Below, piece by piece: positions 26,855 through 37,400 of a stretch of 64,000 bases of DNA (the stretch's first letter is position 1; every line of letters begins with the position of its first letter). Made by a program: the position numbers and the translations under genes. The stretch spans positions 301,574 to 365,573 of the forward strand of contig JBAWZA010000001.1 of the NCBI GenBank assembly GCA_037143335.1, written 5' to 3'. This DNA comes from PALSA-1296 sp037143335 (GTDB lineage Bacteria > Bacteroidota > Ignavibacteria > Palsa-1295). Below the pieces are notes generated by a model that did no database searches, was not told where the DNA came from, and saw only the letters and a list, made by a program, of their open reading frames with translations.

Positions 26855-26922
26855 TCGAACTAATTCGTAGATTTAGTGTATTATAAAGGCTGTACGAAAC
26901 AACATACTATTTGATAAATACG

Positions 26923-29487
26923 ATGACTAATTTGAAGAGATTTTTTGTCTTAGCCACCATCTTACTCACCTCTGACTTGCTTGCTCAAGGAATTCAGCCT
27001 TCTGAGAGAAACGAGGATTTTGACGATGGAGCGCTCCAACGTGCGCGGAATGCATATTTCTACGACATTCGCACCAGTGGCGAGGAAAAAGATTTGACCG
27101 TCATCAACCAAAAAGAATATGATGCGATGATGAGTATGGAGAATCGTAACTCCTTCAAAAGCCTGAGTAATCCGGCTTGGATTCAGATTGCTGGAAGCCA
27201 GGAAAATCATAACAGTGGCAGAATCCGCGACATCGTAGCTGATCCTGCAAATCCAAATACGGTATATGTCGCAACTGGTTCGGGTGGTGTATGGAAATGT
27301 CAAGATATCACCTCAAAACCAACAAAATGGATTGACCTTTCTGAGCGTCTCCCAACTTTATTATGCGGTGCGATGGCACTTGATCCCAAGAATCCGAATA
27401 TTCTTTTCCTCGGCACGGGTGAATCTCCAAACGACGGATATAAGTATATGCCCGGAGCGGGAATTTTTAGAAGCACTGATGCTGGAAACAATTGGACAAG
27501 TGTTGCTCCAACTACTAAGGCGGGTGGTGTGTGCACTCAGATTCTGATAGATTCTATTGACTCCAAAGTTATTTACGTAGCTACTGCTTCGTCGTCAGGA
27601 TTATTAAAATCCACCGATGGTGGAGATACTTGGCGGAAACTTACGAAGCTCACGATTTCCCCAACGTCGATCGCCTACAATGCCAAGAATCCACTTACGC
27701 TTATCGTATCGGGATACGGTAATATCTATCGCAGTGTTGATTCGGGCGCAACGTGGACGAAAACCATGACAGGCATTACAGGCTCAGTAGGTGCAGTGAG
27801 CGTTGCGAATGCTCCTGGGAATGCGAATTTATTCTATGCTACAGTGAGCACCGGAAACGGAGTATTCAACGGGCTTTTCATGTCAAACGATGGCGGAGTA
27901 AATTGGAAAAAGATGAGTGGCTACGATGCTACTCTTCCCGGATCGAATAAGAATATAAACCCTCTTGCACGACAAGGTGATTGGTGTAATAGTATCACTG
28001 TAAGGCCATCCAATCCGAAACAAATCTTTGTTGCAGGTTTAGACACGTACATGTCGAATGATAGTGGTGTTACTTGGACACAGATTACGGATTGGAATCC
28101 TGGTATGCATACCTATCCCGGAAATTACGTTCATGCGGATCACCATCGCATCCTCTTTATCGGCAATACGCTTTATGATTGTGGTGATGGTGGGCTTGCA
28201 AAAGCAAGCGCTCCGTTCATTAATGCTTGGAGTACTGATTGTAATCACGGACTCTCCACATTACAATTCGTTGGTGTCGCAACAGATAAGAATTTTACGT
28301 TCGTTACAGGTGGTTGTCAAGATAATTCTACAAATAGAGCGTCAATCAATGACACGACATTTACTCAGACACGTGGTGGCGATGGCGGCAGGGGATGGGT
28401 CTCGTCGAATGACCCTTCTATTGTTTATACCACATACGTTCGCACAACATTCTATCAGTCCACAGATAGCGGAAAATCTTTTCCTGGAGCTAATCTTATC
28501 GAGCAAAATACAGCACTTTACCGAATTGATGAGTCCGGCTTTGGCAATGGGGAAGGATCACCTTTCTACCCTGCCTATGATGTTTCTCGTGATGGTGAGA
28601 TTGTTGCATTCGGAGGGAATTCGCACATGTGGATTAGCACAACAGGTGGAAGCGATGAATTTACGGCAGTTCCTCCTTCGGCAAGCACGAAAATGGGGAC
28701 ATATGTAAATGCAGTCCATGTTTTCCAAGGTGAAGACGCTACGAATTACATGTGGTCGGCGGCAGGTAACAATGTGTGGCGTTCCGTTGACCAAGGTAAT
28801 ACTTGGGTAAGTAAAAGTGTCGGCGAAGCAGTGTATGGAATCACATCAAATCCCAAGAATCGCAATGAAGTGTATGCTGTTTCTCAGGGTGTCGGTGCTA
28901 CACAAAAACATTTTTTCAAGAGTAGTGATGGAGGAGCCACCTTTACCTCACCTGCTACAAACTTCCCAAACATTGGATGCTGGTCGGTTGCAGTCAATCC
29001 GAATGATGGAATGCTTTTTGTCGGTACAGATAAAGGAGTTGTTTATTCATTCGATGGCGGAGTTACTTGGAATCCACTGATGAATGGTATGCCACTTGCT
29101 GAAGTATTATCTCTTACGTTACGAGGGGTAAATAATGACAAGCTTCTTGCTGGCACTTATGGACGTGGCGTATTTTGGATTGACATCGGGGCGCTTAAAG
29201 GCGTGGACCAAGGGAATGTAATTTCAGAACTTGCGCTTGACCCAGTATTCCCAAATCCACTCTCGTCACAGGCAGCATCGATTGGATTTAGCATCAAGAA
29301 CTCCGGAGTCGTAACTCTCAAACTCCACGACGTACTCGGAAGAGAAGTAAAGATTCTCGAAAAATCTTATTTCGATCAAGGAAAGCACTCGGTCTCGTTC
29401 GAGAAAAATAATTTACCCACTGGTACCTACTACATTATGCTGACATCGAACGGCCATTCGGTATCGCAGAAATTTGTTATAGAGTAA
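26923..29487 (+). CDS. Secreted Asp-box beta-propeller protein with T9SS sorting domain
   Basis: The 854-residue protein starts at ATG 26923 (the TTG at 26911 only adds four residues) and has a signal peptide ending near LLAQG. Across residues about 95-750 lie at least nine Asp-box (BNR) motifs of the S.D.G.tW type (RSTDAGNNW, KSTDGGDTW, RSVDSGATW, SNDGGVNW, SNDSGVTW, RSVDQGNTW, KSSDGGATF, SFDGGVTW), as in sialidase, sortilin and xyloglucanase-like propellers. No catalytic residues of a specific glycosidase family can be identified. The tail (from about 770: DPVFPNPLSSQAASIGFSI, ending SVSQKFVIE) is a T9SS sorting domain. The gene ends at a bidirectional terminator facing gatA. Possible roles are glycan binding or degradation outside the cell. 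Confidence 0.88.
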   Translation: MTNLKRFFVLATILLTSDLLAQGIQPSERNEDFDDGALQRARNAYFYDIRTSGEEKDLTVINQKEYDAMMSMENRNSFKSLSNPAWIQIAGSQENHNSGRIRDIVADPANPNTVYVATGSGGVWKCQDITSKPTKWIDLSERLPTLLCGAMALDPKNPNILFLGTGESPNDGYKYMPGAGIFRSTDAGNNWTSVAPTTKAGGVCTQILIDSIDSKVIYVATASSSGLLKSTDGGDTWRKLTKLTISPTSIAYNAKNPLTLIVSGYGNIYRSVDSGATWTKTMTGITGSVGAVSVANAPGNANLFYATVSTGNGVFNGLFMSNDGGVNWKKMSGYDATLPGSNKNINPLARQGDWCNSITVRPSNPKQIFVAGLDTYMSNDSGVTWTQITDWNPGMHTYPGNYVHADHHRILFIGNTLYDCGDGGLAKASAPFINAWSTDCNHGLSTLQFVGVATDKNFTFVTGGCQDNSTNRASINDTTFTQTRGGDGGRGWVSSNDPSIVYTTYVRTTFYQSTDSGKSFPGANLIEQNTALYRIDESGFGNGEGSPFYPAYDVSRDGEIVAFGGNSHMWISTTGGSDEFTAVPPSASTKMGTYVNAVHVFQGEDATNYMWSAAGNNVWRSVDQGNTWVSKSVGEAVYGITSNPKNRNEVYAVSQGVGATQKHFFKSSDGGATFTSPATNFPNIGCWSVAVNPNDGMLFVGTDKGVVYSFDGGVTWNPLMNGMPLAEVLSLTLRGVNNDKLLAGTYGRGVFWIDIGALKGVDQGNVISELALDPVFPNPLSSQAASIGFSIKNSGVVTLKLHDVLGREVKILEKSYFDQGKHSVSFEKNNLPTGTYYIMLTSNGHSVSQKFVIE

Positions 29488-29507
29488 TGTGCTGAGATTC
29501 GCACACT

Positions 29508-29541
29508 AAAAAAAAGGCAGTCTCACGACTGCCTTTTTTGT
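29508..29541. terminator. Bidirectional rho-independent terminator
   Basis: GGCAGTC (29516-29522) pairs perfectly with GACTGCC (29527-29533) around a TCAC loop. Eight A precede and six T follow, so the hairpin has a U-tract in both directions and serves both the Asp-box gene (plus) and gatA (minus), which converge here. Confidence 0.93.
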
Positions 29542-29560
29542 TAGCAAGATATTCAAATCA

Positions 29561-30901
29561 CTAAGAGCCGAGAAGCTCGGCAAGCACGTCTTTGTGAATT
29601 ACTTTTGCAAAAGATAATAATTTTGTCTCCTCGAAATCATTGGTAATCAGCTGTGCCCCAATGGGCAAGCCTTTCGAATCTAATCCGACAGGTACACTAA
29701 TTGCAGGTGTGCCAGAGATATTCGCGCTTACGGTGAATATATCATTCAGATACATCGCCAGTGGGTCGCTGACCTTCGATCCTAAGGCGAACGCTGTGGT
29801 TGGTGTCGTCGGTGTCAGCAGTGCATCGCATTGTGCGAAGGCATCCGTGAAATCTTGTTTTATCAGCCTACGGACTTTCTGAGCGCGAGTATAGTAGGCA
29901 TCATAATAACCTGATGAGAGCACATAGGTGCCGAGCATGATTCTTCTCTTGACCTCAGCACCAAAACCTTTCGAACGTGATTTAATATATGTATCATTGA
30001 GTGACTCGCTTCCTTCTGAGCGCAAGCCATATCGAATCCCATCAAAGCGTGCAAGGTTACTTGATGCCTCCGCAGTCGTCAAGATGTAATAGACGGCGAT
30101 GCCATACTTCGTGTGGGGGAGCGAGACGTCAACAATGGTGCAACCAGCTGATTCAAGTTTTTTTCGTGTATCGTTGATGGCATCTAAAACATCAGGCTCG
30201 ATGCCCTCACCGAAATACTCTTTCGGAATCCCGATGCGCATACCCGATACGTCTTTGTTTAACCCCAACGAATACTCTTCAACTGCGACTCTTGATGAAG
30301 TCGCATCAAGTGGGTCGCTCCCTGCCATCACTTCAAGAGCACGAGCGGCATCTTCAAGTGTGCGGCTGAATGTACCAACTGTATCGAATGAACTTGCGAA
30401 GGCGGTTAATCCGTAACGGGAAATTCTTCCATAGGTTGGCTTGAATCCTATTGAACCAGTGAAGGCGGCAGGTTGACGAATCGAACCGCCCGTATCTGTG
30501 CCAAGTGCTAAGCGCGCCGCGCCTGAGGCTACGGCAACGGCACTACCTCCGGAGGAGCCGCCTGGGACACGAGTTATATCCCAAGGATTCAATACAGGTC
30601 CGTATGCAGAGTTTTCATTCGATGAACCCATCGCAAATTCATCCATATTGGTTTTGCCGACAAATATAGCTCCCGCATTCTGAAGTCGGCGGACACATGT
30701 TGCCGAGTAGAGGGAAGTAAAGTTTTCGAGAATCTTCGAACCGCAAGTTAAGTGCGTGCCTTGAAGGGCAAATACATCTTTGATTGCAACGGTAAGCCCG
30801 CCCAATCTTCCATCGGTTTGCGAGTATCGTCCTTCATTGAATACTTCTAAGAAACAATTAAATTTATCGTTCAAAGAATTTGCGTTCTCGATTATCGTCA
30901 T
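29561..30901 (-). CDS. gatA: Asp-tRNA(Asn)/Glu-tRNA(Gln) amidotransferase subunit A
   Basis: The 446-residue amidase-signature subunit releases ammonia from glutamine for the GatCAB complex, which amidates misacylated tRNA. The Lys-cisSer-Ser triad is complete: K41 in AIKDVF, S116 in PGGSSGGSA and S140 in GTDTGGSIRQPA, with spacings of 75 and 24 residues, the same as in well-studied GatA proteins. The family insertion pattern NMDEFAMGSSNENSAYGP and the C-terminal NISGTPAISVPVG are present. The protein starts about 35-40 residues later than usual and lacks the first helix; an in-frame TAG three codons upstream excludes extension. gatB and gatC are not in the window. It is divergent from the patatin gene. 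Confidence 0.95.
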   Translation of the reverse strand: MTIIENANSLNDKFNCFLEVFNEGRYSQTDGRLGGLTVAIKDVFALQGTHLTCGSKILENFTSLYSATCVRRLQNAGAIFVGKTNMDEFAMGSSNENSAYGPVLNPWDITRVPGGSSGGSAVAVASGAARLALGTDTGGSIRQPAAFTGSIGFKPTYGRISRYGLTAFASSFDTVGTFSRTLEDAARALEVMAGSDPLDATSSRVAVEEYSLGLNKDVSGMRIGIPKEYFGEGIEPDVLDAINDTRKKLESAGCTIVDVSLPHTKYGIAVYYILTTAEASSNLARFDGIRYGLRSEGSESLNDTYIKSRSKGFGAEVKRRIMLGTYVLSSGYYDAYYTRAQKVRRLIKQDFTDAFAQCDALLTPTTPTTAFALGSKVSDPLAMYLNDIFTVSANISGTPAISVPVGLDSKGLPIGAQLITNDFEETKLLSFAKVIHKDVLAELLGS

Positions 30902-31012
30902 TTTTCTCTAAGGGTGTGTTACGATGTTGCACTCTCGGCGTACGACCATCATTTTCTGATTGTGCCGATTGGTGCAATTTGAAGAAACATAGTCGTGTTT
31001 TGATTTGTCGCA

Positions 31013-33565
31013 ATGTATTTTCGCAAGTTTCCGATTGTTTTCCTTTTGCTCGCAGTTGCTGCGCAGTATTCGTTCGCCCAAACCGAACTACAGCGGAGCC
31101 TTGGTAAAAAACCACATCTTGCCTTAGTGCTTTCCGGTGGCGGAGCGCGGGGGTTCGCGCATATTGGTGTGCTCGAGATTCTCGACTCGGCACAGATTCC
31201 TTTCGATCTTATTGTCGGCACAAGCATGGGTGCTATCCTTGGGGGGCTATACGCAGCGGGGTATTCACCGGCTGAATTAGAACGGATGGCAATCAAGACA
31301 AATTGGGGCGACGTTTTTAATCTGTCGGATGATTCGCACAGGCCTGAACGATCGTTTGGGAAAAAGGATGAAAAATTATCTTTGCTCTCGCTCCGGTTCA
31401 ACGGTTTTATCACACCAGTCCTTCCGCAGGCGATTTCGTCGGGGCAACGACTGACGATGCTTTTGAACTCACTGGTTATCGGTTCTCCGTTTGGAATCGA
31501 AGATGATTTTTTGCATAACATGAGGGTGCCGTTCGTCTCGCTGGCAACTGACATTGTCACCGGTTCGCGTCGCATTCTTACACATGGTGATCTCACTGGT
31601 GCAATTCGTGCAAGTGCTACTGTACCACTACGGTTTAATCCACTTGCAAAAGATTCGGCATTGTTGGTTGATGGCGGACTGCTATCGAACATCCCAGTTG
31701 ATATCGCTAAAGATTCAGCCTCCGCCGATTTTGTGATTGTATCTAATACAACCGCAGATCTCCGCAATCGATCTGAAATTACATCTCCGTTTGATGTTGC
31801 CGATCAAGTCATTACGTTGATGATGAGAAAGGAAAATCTTGAGGCAATGAAACGTGCCGACGTTGTCATAACACCTGAACTTGAACATGGCAAGCCCGAT
31901 GATTTCAGTAATGCTAATCTCTACATTCAAGCCGGCAAAGAGGCAGCTCGAAAATCACTTCCTCAGATTAGAGCACTTTTAGACTTGCCGGTATCAAGCT
32001 CGGAGACACTTCACTCAGTTGATGATAACATTCTTTCCTCAGTGATAACACAATGCCGAATCATTTCACGACTACGACTTGATTCATTGCAATCTTATGG
32101 ACAGCTACTGATAGGGAAGTCGTTTTCTAAAAATTCATTCAAGAAAATTCTCGAGATACCGCTCTTGGCTTATATGCGAAAGCTCGGCTACTCGCTCGCT
32201 CGGATTGAAAGTGTTCGCATTGACCCAATAGCGCAACGTGCAGATATCTTTCTTGACGAAGGCAGAACCGGACTTATCTCTGTTAAGGGCTTATCGTCAG
32301 TAAAGGAAGCATTGGTAAAAAATGAATTCTCGATTTCCACTGGTGATATTTTCAGACTTAATGCTGCCGAATCGGGGATTCGCAATCTTACAGCGACGGG
32401 ATATTTTTCATTCGCTAGCCTTGAACTCATTCACTCACCATACTGGACTGGTACTCGCTTTTTTTCTTCCAGCGATACGAATCTGCCTCGACTGACACTT
32501 CCAGCACCATCGCCATCGTTAACGAATTTACAAATATCTGTCACCGAACGTGCGACTCAGATATTACGATTAGGAGGTTTTGCTGACAATGAGTTCGGAG
32601 GGCAATTCTCGATGCAATATGCGAACGAGAATCTTTTTGGGTATGGGACGGAAGTGTCCTTAACGGCAGGCATCGGAAATTCCTCGCGCTATGCAATTGC
32701 ACGGATGAGTACACCCCAATTATTTTTCTCTTTCACTACATGTGATTTTGAACTCTACGGAGGTTTTGCTGATATTCCTACTTACTCTCTGCGTCCGGAT
32801 GTGCCGAGCGGAAAGATTCGGACTCAGGTAAGCGATGTCCTCCGCGAAGAACGGGATATTGGCGGTAGGCTCAGGCTTGGCGGAGAAGTTTCGAGGCTTG
32901 CGCTTCTGACAGGTGAAATTCGCGTTGAACGACAACGAAGTTCTTCTACCAAAACTCTTGCACCTGTTGAGCTTGAACAAACACTCACGGCACTTAGAGG
33001 TGAACTCACGGTTGACAGTCGCGATGATGGCGATTTTCCACATGAAGGCACACTCATCAAATCAAATTACGAAATAGGTACAGGACTCCTTGGCGGTGCG
33101 AAGCGGTACACAAAAATATTTGCTACGCTTGAACCGAGTCTACCTGTGAGCAGGTTGCACACATTTATTCCTAAGATTGCCATTGGCATCGGAGATCGAA
33201 CTCTACCCAGACTGGAGCAATTCGACTTGGGGGGAATAGAAAGTTTTTACGGACTCAATGCCTTCGCACTCCGTGGCAAACAAATGGTTAAGGGTAGCTT
33301 GACATACCAAGTTGCGATACCCGATGCGTTGTTCTTCCCGACGTTTGTGTCATTCCGCTACGATCTCGGAGCTATGTGGGTCGAGCCGGAGTCCATCAAA
33401 TTCAGAAATTTTATTCACGGAATCGGTGCACAAGTAGGCTTCAAGACTCCAATCGGGATTGCACGATTCGCCATCGGGGAGAATTTTCAATTTGCTGAAA
33501 GCACTTCACACCCAGTGCTCTTCAACAGTCCAATTTTCTATTTTTCAATCGGAGCGAAGCTATGA
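31013..33565 (+). CDS. Patatin-like phospholipase with C-terminal outer-membrane barrel
   Basis: The 850-residue protein has a signal peptide ending near SFAQT. The patatin domain carries the oxyanion loop SGGGARG (41-47), nucleophile Ser71 in GTSMG, and the Asp of the dyad (D220) in DGGLLSN. A POTRA-like segment follows (about 415-465, GLISVKGLSSVKEALV and GNLTATGYF-like RNLTATGYF). The last roughly 300 residues form a beta-barrel of the BamA/TpsB type (repeated strands such as QFSMQYANENLFGYGTE and GTLIKSNYEIGTG, ending SPIFYFSIGAKL). This is the PlpD layout, a type Vd autotransporter in which the barrel presents or releases the lipase. It overlaps the SDR gene by four bases. Confidence 0.93.
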   Translation: MYFRKFPIVFLLLAVAAQYSFAQTELQRSLGKKPHLALVLSGGGARGFAHIGVLEILDSAQIPFDLIVGTSMGAILGGLYAAGYSPAELERMAIKTNWGDVFNLSDDSHRPERSFGKKDEKLSLLSLRFNGFITPVLPQAISSGQRLTMLLNSLVIGSPFGIEDDFLHNMRVPFVSLATDIVTGSRRILTHGDLTGAIRASATVPLRFNPLAKDSALLVDGGLLSNIPVDIAKDSASADFVIVSNTTADLRNRSEITSPFDVADQVITLMMRKENLEAMKRADVVITPELEHGKPDDFSNANLYIQAGKEAARKSLPQIRALLDLPVSSSETLHSVDDNILSSVITQCRIISRLRLDSLQSYGQLLIGKSFSKNSFKKILEIPLLAYMRKLGYSLARIESVRIDPIAQRADIFLDEGRTGLISVKGLSSVKEALVKNEFSISTGDIFRLNAAESGIRNLTATGYFSFASLELIHSPYWTGTRFFSSSDTNLPRLTLPAPSPSLTNLQISVTERATQILRLGGFADNEFGGQFSMQYANENLFGYGTEVSLTAGIGNSSRYAIARMSTPQLFFSFTTCDFELYGGFADIPTYSLRPDVPSGKIRTQVSDVLREERDIGGRLRLGGEVSRLALLTGEIRVERQRSSSTKTLAPVELEQTLTALRGELTVDSRDDGDFPHEGTLIKSNYEIGTGLLGGAKRYTKIFATLEPSLPVSRLHTFIPKIAIGIGDRTLPRLEQFDLGGIESFYGLNAFALRGKQMVKGSLTYQVAIPDALFFPTFVSFRYDLGAMWVEPESIKFRNFIHGIGAQVGFKTPIGIARFAIGENFQFAESTSHPVLFNSPIFYFSIGAKL

Positions 33566-34284
33566 ACATCATAATCACGGGAGCCTCAAAGGGAATAGGT
33601 CTTGCAATCGCACACCGATTGGCTATGCAGACATCAACGACTCACTTCATCGGCTTATGTTCTCGCGAAGAGTCAGCTATTGCTGGCGTTGCGTCTGTGC
33701 TAAAAAAAGATTTCCCTCAACATCAGTATTTTGCTCAAGCTTGTAATGTCGGGAATGAAGGTGAAGTAAATGCATTTGTTTCTGAATTCGAGTCGCGGTG
33801 CGGAGCGGTTGATGTGCTTATTAATAATGCAGGCTTCGGTATATTTAAGCCCATTACATCTATACTCAAATCCGAATGTGATTCCATGCTTGCGACAAAT
33901 CTCCGCGGTCCTTTTCTTTTTAGCCGTGCGGTACTTCCGAAAATGCGAGAGAAAAAATCGGGCACAATTCTCTCGATTTCCTCACTCGCGGGGAAGCATG
34001 GTTTTAGTGGAGGTGCCGCATACTGTGCTTCGAAATTTGCGCTTCGAGGGATGATGCAATCCCTTTTTTTAGAGGTACGGTCGGATAATATCCGAGTAGT
34101 AACGATTAATCCGGGGAGTGTAGAAACAGGATTTTATAAGTCAGAGAAAGCAACGTCTTCGACGCGTTCCACTAATGCTTTGCATGCAGATGACGTTGCG
34201 GCGTGTGTGGAGTTGGCACTCGGATTACCGATCAACGCCGATATAACCGATTTGGATGTAAGACCCACGAACCCGAAGGGTTAA
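33562..34284 (+). CDS. Short-chain dehydrogenase/reductase (SDR family)
   Basis: The 240-residue NAD(P)-dependent oxidoreductase has a classical SDR layout: cofactor loop TGASKGIG at residues 6-13, INNAG, the catalytic Ser in SISSLAG and the YxxxK pair in AAYCASKFALRG, then INPGSVETGF. Substrate cannot be told; sequences of this type include 3-oxoacyl-ACP reductases and many general ketoreductases. It starts inside the stop of the patatin gene (ATGA), so the two are co-translated. A terminator-like hairpin lies 128 bases downstream. Confidence 0.9.
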   Translation: MNIIITGASKGIGLAIAHRLAMQTSTTHFIGLCSREESAIAGVASVLKKDFPQHQYFAQACNVGNEGEVNAFVSEFESRCGAVDVLINNAGFGIFKPITSILKSECDSMLATNLRGPFLFSRAVLPKMREKKSGTILSISSLAGKHGFSGGAAYCASKFALRGMMQSLFLEVRSDNIRVVTINPGSVETGFYKSEKATSSTRSTNALHADDVAACVELALGLPINADITDLDVRPTNPKG

Positions 34285-34411
34285 TAATTTCTGGGGGAAG
34301 CAGACAATACTTGTTAAAAACCACTAATTGAACAGCCGGAGCCTGTAACAAAATCATTTTTCTGGTGTTATTAAAGGTGCGTAATCTAAAGCCCCCACAG
34401 TTCAAAATTTT

Positions 34412-34440
34412 CGAGATCGTTTACTGAACGACCTCGTTTT
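34412..34440 (+). terminator. Probable intrinsic terminator before the Hydin-repeat gene
   Basis: CGAGATCGTT (34412-34421) pairs with AACGACCTCG (34427-34436) with one mismatch and a five-base loop, then TTTTGTTG. It would close the patatin-SDR transcript. The remaining bases of the 210-base gap show no gene. Confidence 0.7.
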
Positions 34441-34494
34441 GTTGCTTGTTTATCGGTTTCATAACTTTATACTTTAGGGCTAACTCCATATTTC

Positions 34495-37400
34495 ATGCTG
34501 ACGGCAAACACTCGTTTAAGAAATCTCACCTTACGGGACCTGTTTTCCCTCGCTCTTTTCGTAATTATTTTCCAAATCGGCTCGACAACGACCCCGTTGG
34601 CGCAGTGGAAAATTGCTACGCCACGTGATACCACGTTCATTCCGGCAAATCGGAGCACTCTCACGACAGCAAATAAGTTTGCACTCACCCCGGGAGTTGA
34701 GATGTGGGTTCAAGCATCGAATACATTTACAGAAATTGACGGACAGACCACGTTTGGAATTGATGCAGCTTATACCTATTCCGTCAATGGCGTTCATCTA
34801 TTCCCCGAGGTATTGAACCCCCCAAGCTATGATGGAAAATCACATCAGTACAAGCTGATGGTCACGACCATCCCGCTCTTAGTTGTGAATCCATTTGCCC
34901 CGATTGAGAATACGTATCAATCCAATCACGTTTATACAACCCATGTCCCTTGCCAAGGCAACAAGCTGCAATTCCAGATCGTCAATGACAAGCCCGGTGA
35001 CTATGCAACTGCGACCGGGGGTATAAATCTTTTATTGGCACGTTGGACTGCAGGAATTGCGCTCGAAACTCCTGTTGTAAATTTTCCTGCAGTGCTGATT
35101 GGTACATCTCAATCGATTCTCGATTCCATTGAGAGTTACGGGCTTGATCCGTTACAGGTCGATAGTATCAAGATCGAGAATGCTTCTGTTAATGGTGATT
35201 TTAGTTTTATTTCAGAACATGATAAACGGTTCACCTTGGCCACGGAGCAGACAAATGAAATAAAAATTGTCTTCTCACCTAGTGTACGTGGATTAGTAAC
35301 AGCAGAACTTCATATCTATTCTCACAATGCTGATCCTGGTAGCAGAATCAAAGTAATTATCCTCAGCGGCACTGGCATCGCTCCGAGTTTTGGTGTCGGT
35401 CCTCACATCCTGGATTTTGGCAAAGTGAGAGTAGGCTACCCGGCTACCGGGTATACCAACGTCTCGAATGGTACTGGAAATACACCGCTTCACGTTACTG
35501 CACAAAGCAATTACAAACAAGTTTTACCCGCGCCAACACCGCTTGCATTTAACTTCGGTTTCCCTACTCCGCCGATGATCATCACCGAAGGAAGTATCGG
35601 ACAAATCCGGACAGTTTTTAGTCCGTCTATTAAAGCAAAATATGAGGGTTGGCTACAAGTCCGAGGGGATAATGTTCCTCCAGACTCAGTACATATTTTT
35701 GGTGAGGGTGCAAAACCTGAACCTGTACTGATGCCAGTTCCGAAGAATGACACGATCTTTTTTGGGAATGTATTCCAAGGAAATTCGAGTCCGAAGATTG
35801 AATTGCTAAAAAATACTGGCAATTGGACTACATCGGTGATTCTCGCTGAGCTATGGGGACCACAAAAAGCAGCTTTCAGCTTTTTCCCTTCGGATACGGA
35901 TTTCATCGTAGAACCTGATTCGTCAAGGGCATTTACGATCACATTCCATCCGAACATTGGGTCGATTAACTATAACCTCATTCACGCATATCTCCGTCTT
36001 CACTACGATGACAATAGTATTGACACTGTCGTCTTGGTTGGCACTGAGGTGAAGCCAATGGTGACAAGCTCAAACAAATTTTATGATTTTGGAAAAGTAC
36101 GGATTGGACTTGCGAAAAAAGCAGATGTTACCTACCTTACTAATCGAAGTGATGCTGTAGAGACCACACCGACTGAATATATTTTACCTTCCGGTCCGTT
36201 CAGTGAAGTTGGTGTTGTCGGGAAAATGAAGCCTCTCCAAACCTTGCCTGTGACGTGTATATTCGCACCAAAAACTCCGGGGCCTGCTTCAGCATATTAT
36301 TACGATTATAGTGGCGGAAGGTTAGATTCGGTTCTGTTGACTGGTATCGGTGCTGTGGCCAAATCAATTTTTAATCCCAATCCGATTAGCTACGGAGTTG
36401 TCCCGTCGAAAACACAACGTAAAATCATAACAACCTTGCGCGACTCTGGTGATTTTGAATTGGTAATTGATTCAATCCGAATTGTTGGTGATACGTCATT
36501 CCATTTGGCGATAGTTCCGAATGGACTTACACCAGCAATACCGCCAGCGGATACGCTGCATCCTGACTCTTCAATTCAAATCGAAGTACGTTATATGAAT
36601 AACGATCTCACGGGAGCGGTTCACCAAGCAACGCTTTGCGTTTACTATCACGATGGCTCATCGGATTGTATTCCACTCGAGGGAATTGAGGAAGCTCAGT
36701 ATCTTCAATTTGCTCAGCCTTCGGTTGACTTCGGAAAGGTGCGCATCAATACATCGGCTACAAAGTCGGCTTTGTATCACAATGGCTCCAACAAAGCACT
36801 TTCTGTTGGCACTGAAACAGTGACTCCAATTGGTGGTCCATTCTCGCTTACCAAAGGTCTGCCACCAGTGAATGCGCAATTAAATGATAGTTCGAAAGTG
36901 CAATTTCTACCGACTTCAAAAGGTATCTATACTGGTTACTTGCATGCTACAGGCGGGGACATTAGAACCGATTCGATTCAACTTCGTGGGATAGGTGCGG
37001 CTCCGTTGCCATTCTTTTCCACCCTTGAGCTTAAGTTTGGGATCGTTCCTATTTCAGGATCCTCAACATTGCCATTGACCCTAAGCGATACTGGTGATTG
37101 GCAGGCTGAAGTTGTGAATATAGAACTCATTGGGAATAATAAAGATGAATTCAGCTATATCAAACAGAGTGTTGGCTTTACAACACGTGATACGATCGAA
37201 GTCTTAAAGTATTCCACATATCTGGTCACATTCAAGCCCACAAAGGTGATAGTTTATCATTCTGCGCGTCTACGTTTTACATTCGATGATGGCACTACAC
37301 AACCGGTGGAGTTGAATGGCTTAGACGAATCACCACAGATGGTAGTTGATCTTGATACAATTAATTTCGGTAAAGTTCGAATCGGTAAGCCAGTCACACC

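Noticed and set aside
28058..28708. Open frame of 216 residues on the plus strand inside the Asp-box gene
   Set aside because: The main frame carries regular Asp-box motifs throughout this stretch; the overlapping frame has no conserved pattern and is a shadow.
30949..31767. Open frame of 272 residues on the minus strand over the patatin gene
   Set aside because: It lies inside a well-supported plus-strand gene with strong motifs, has no recognisable domain, and its composition is that of an antisense frame.
31013..34284. Patatin plus SDR considered as an anti-phage operon (patatin effectors occur in CBASS systems)
   Set aside because: This patatin has a signal peptide and an outer-membrane barrel, so it acts outside the cell. 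There is no cyclase or sensor gene nearby.
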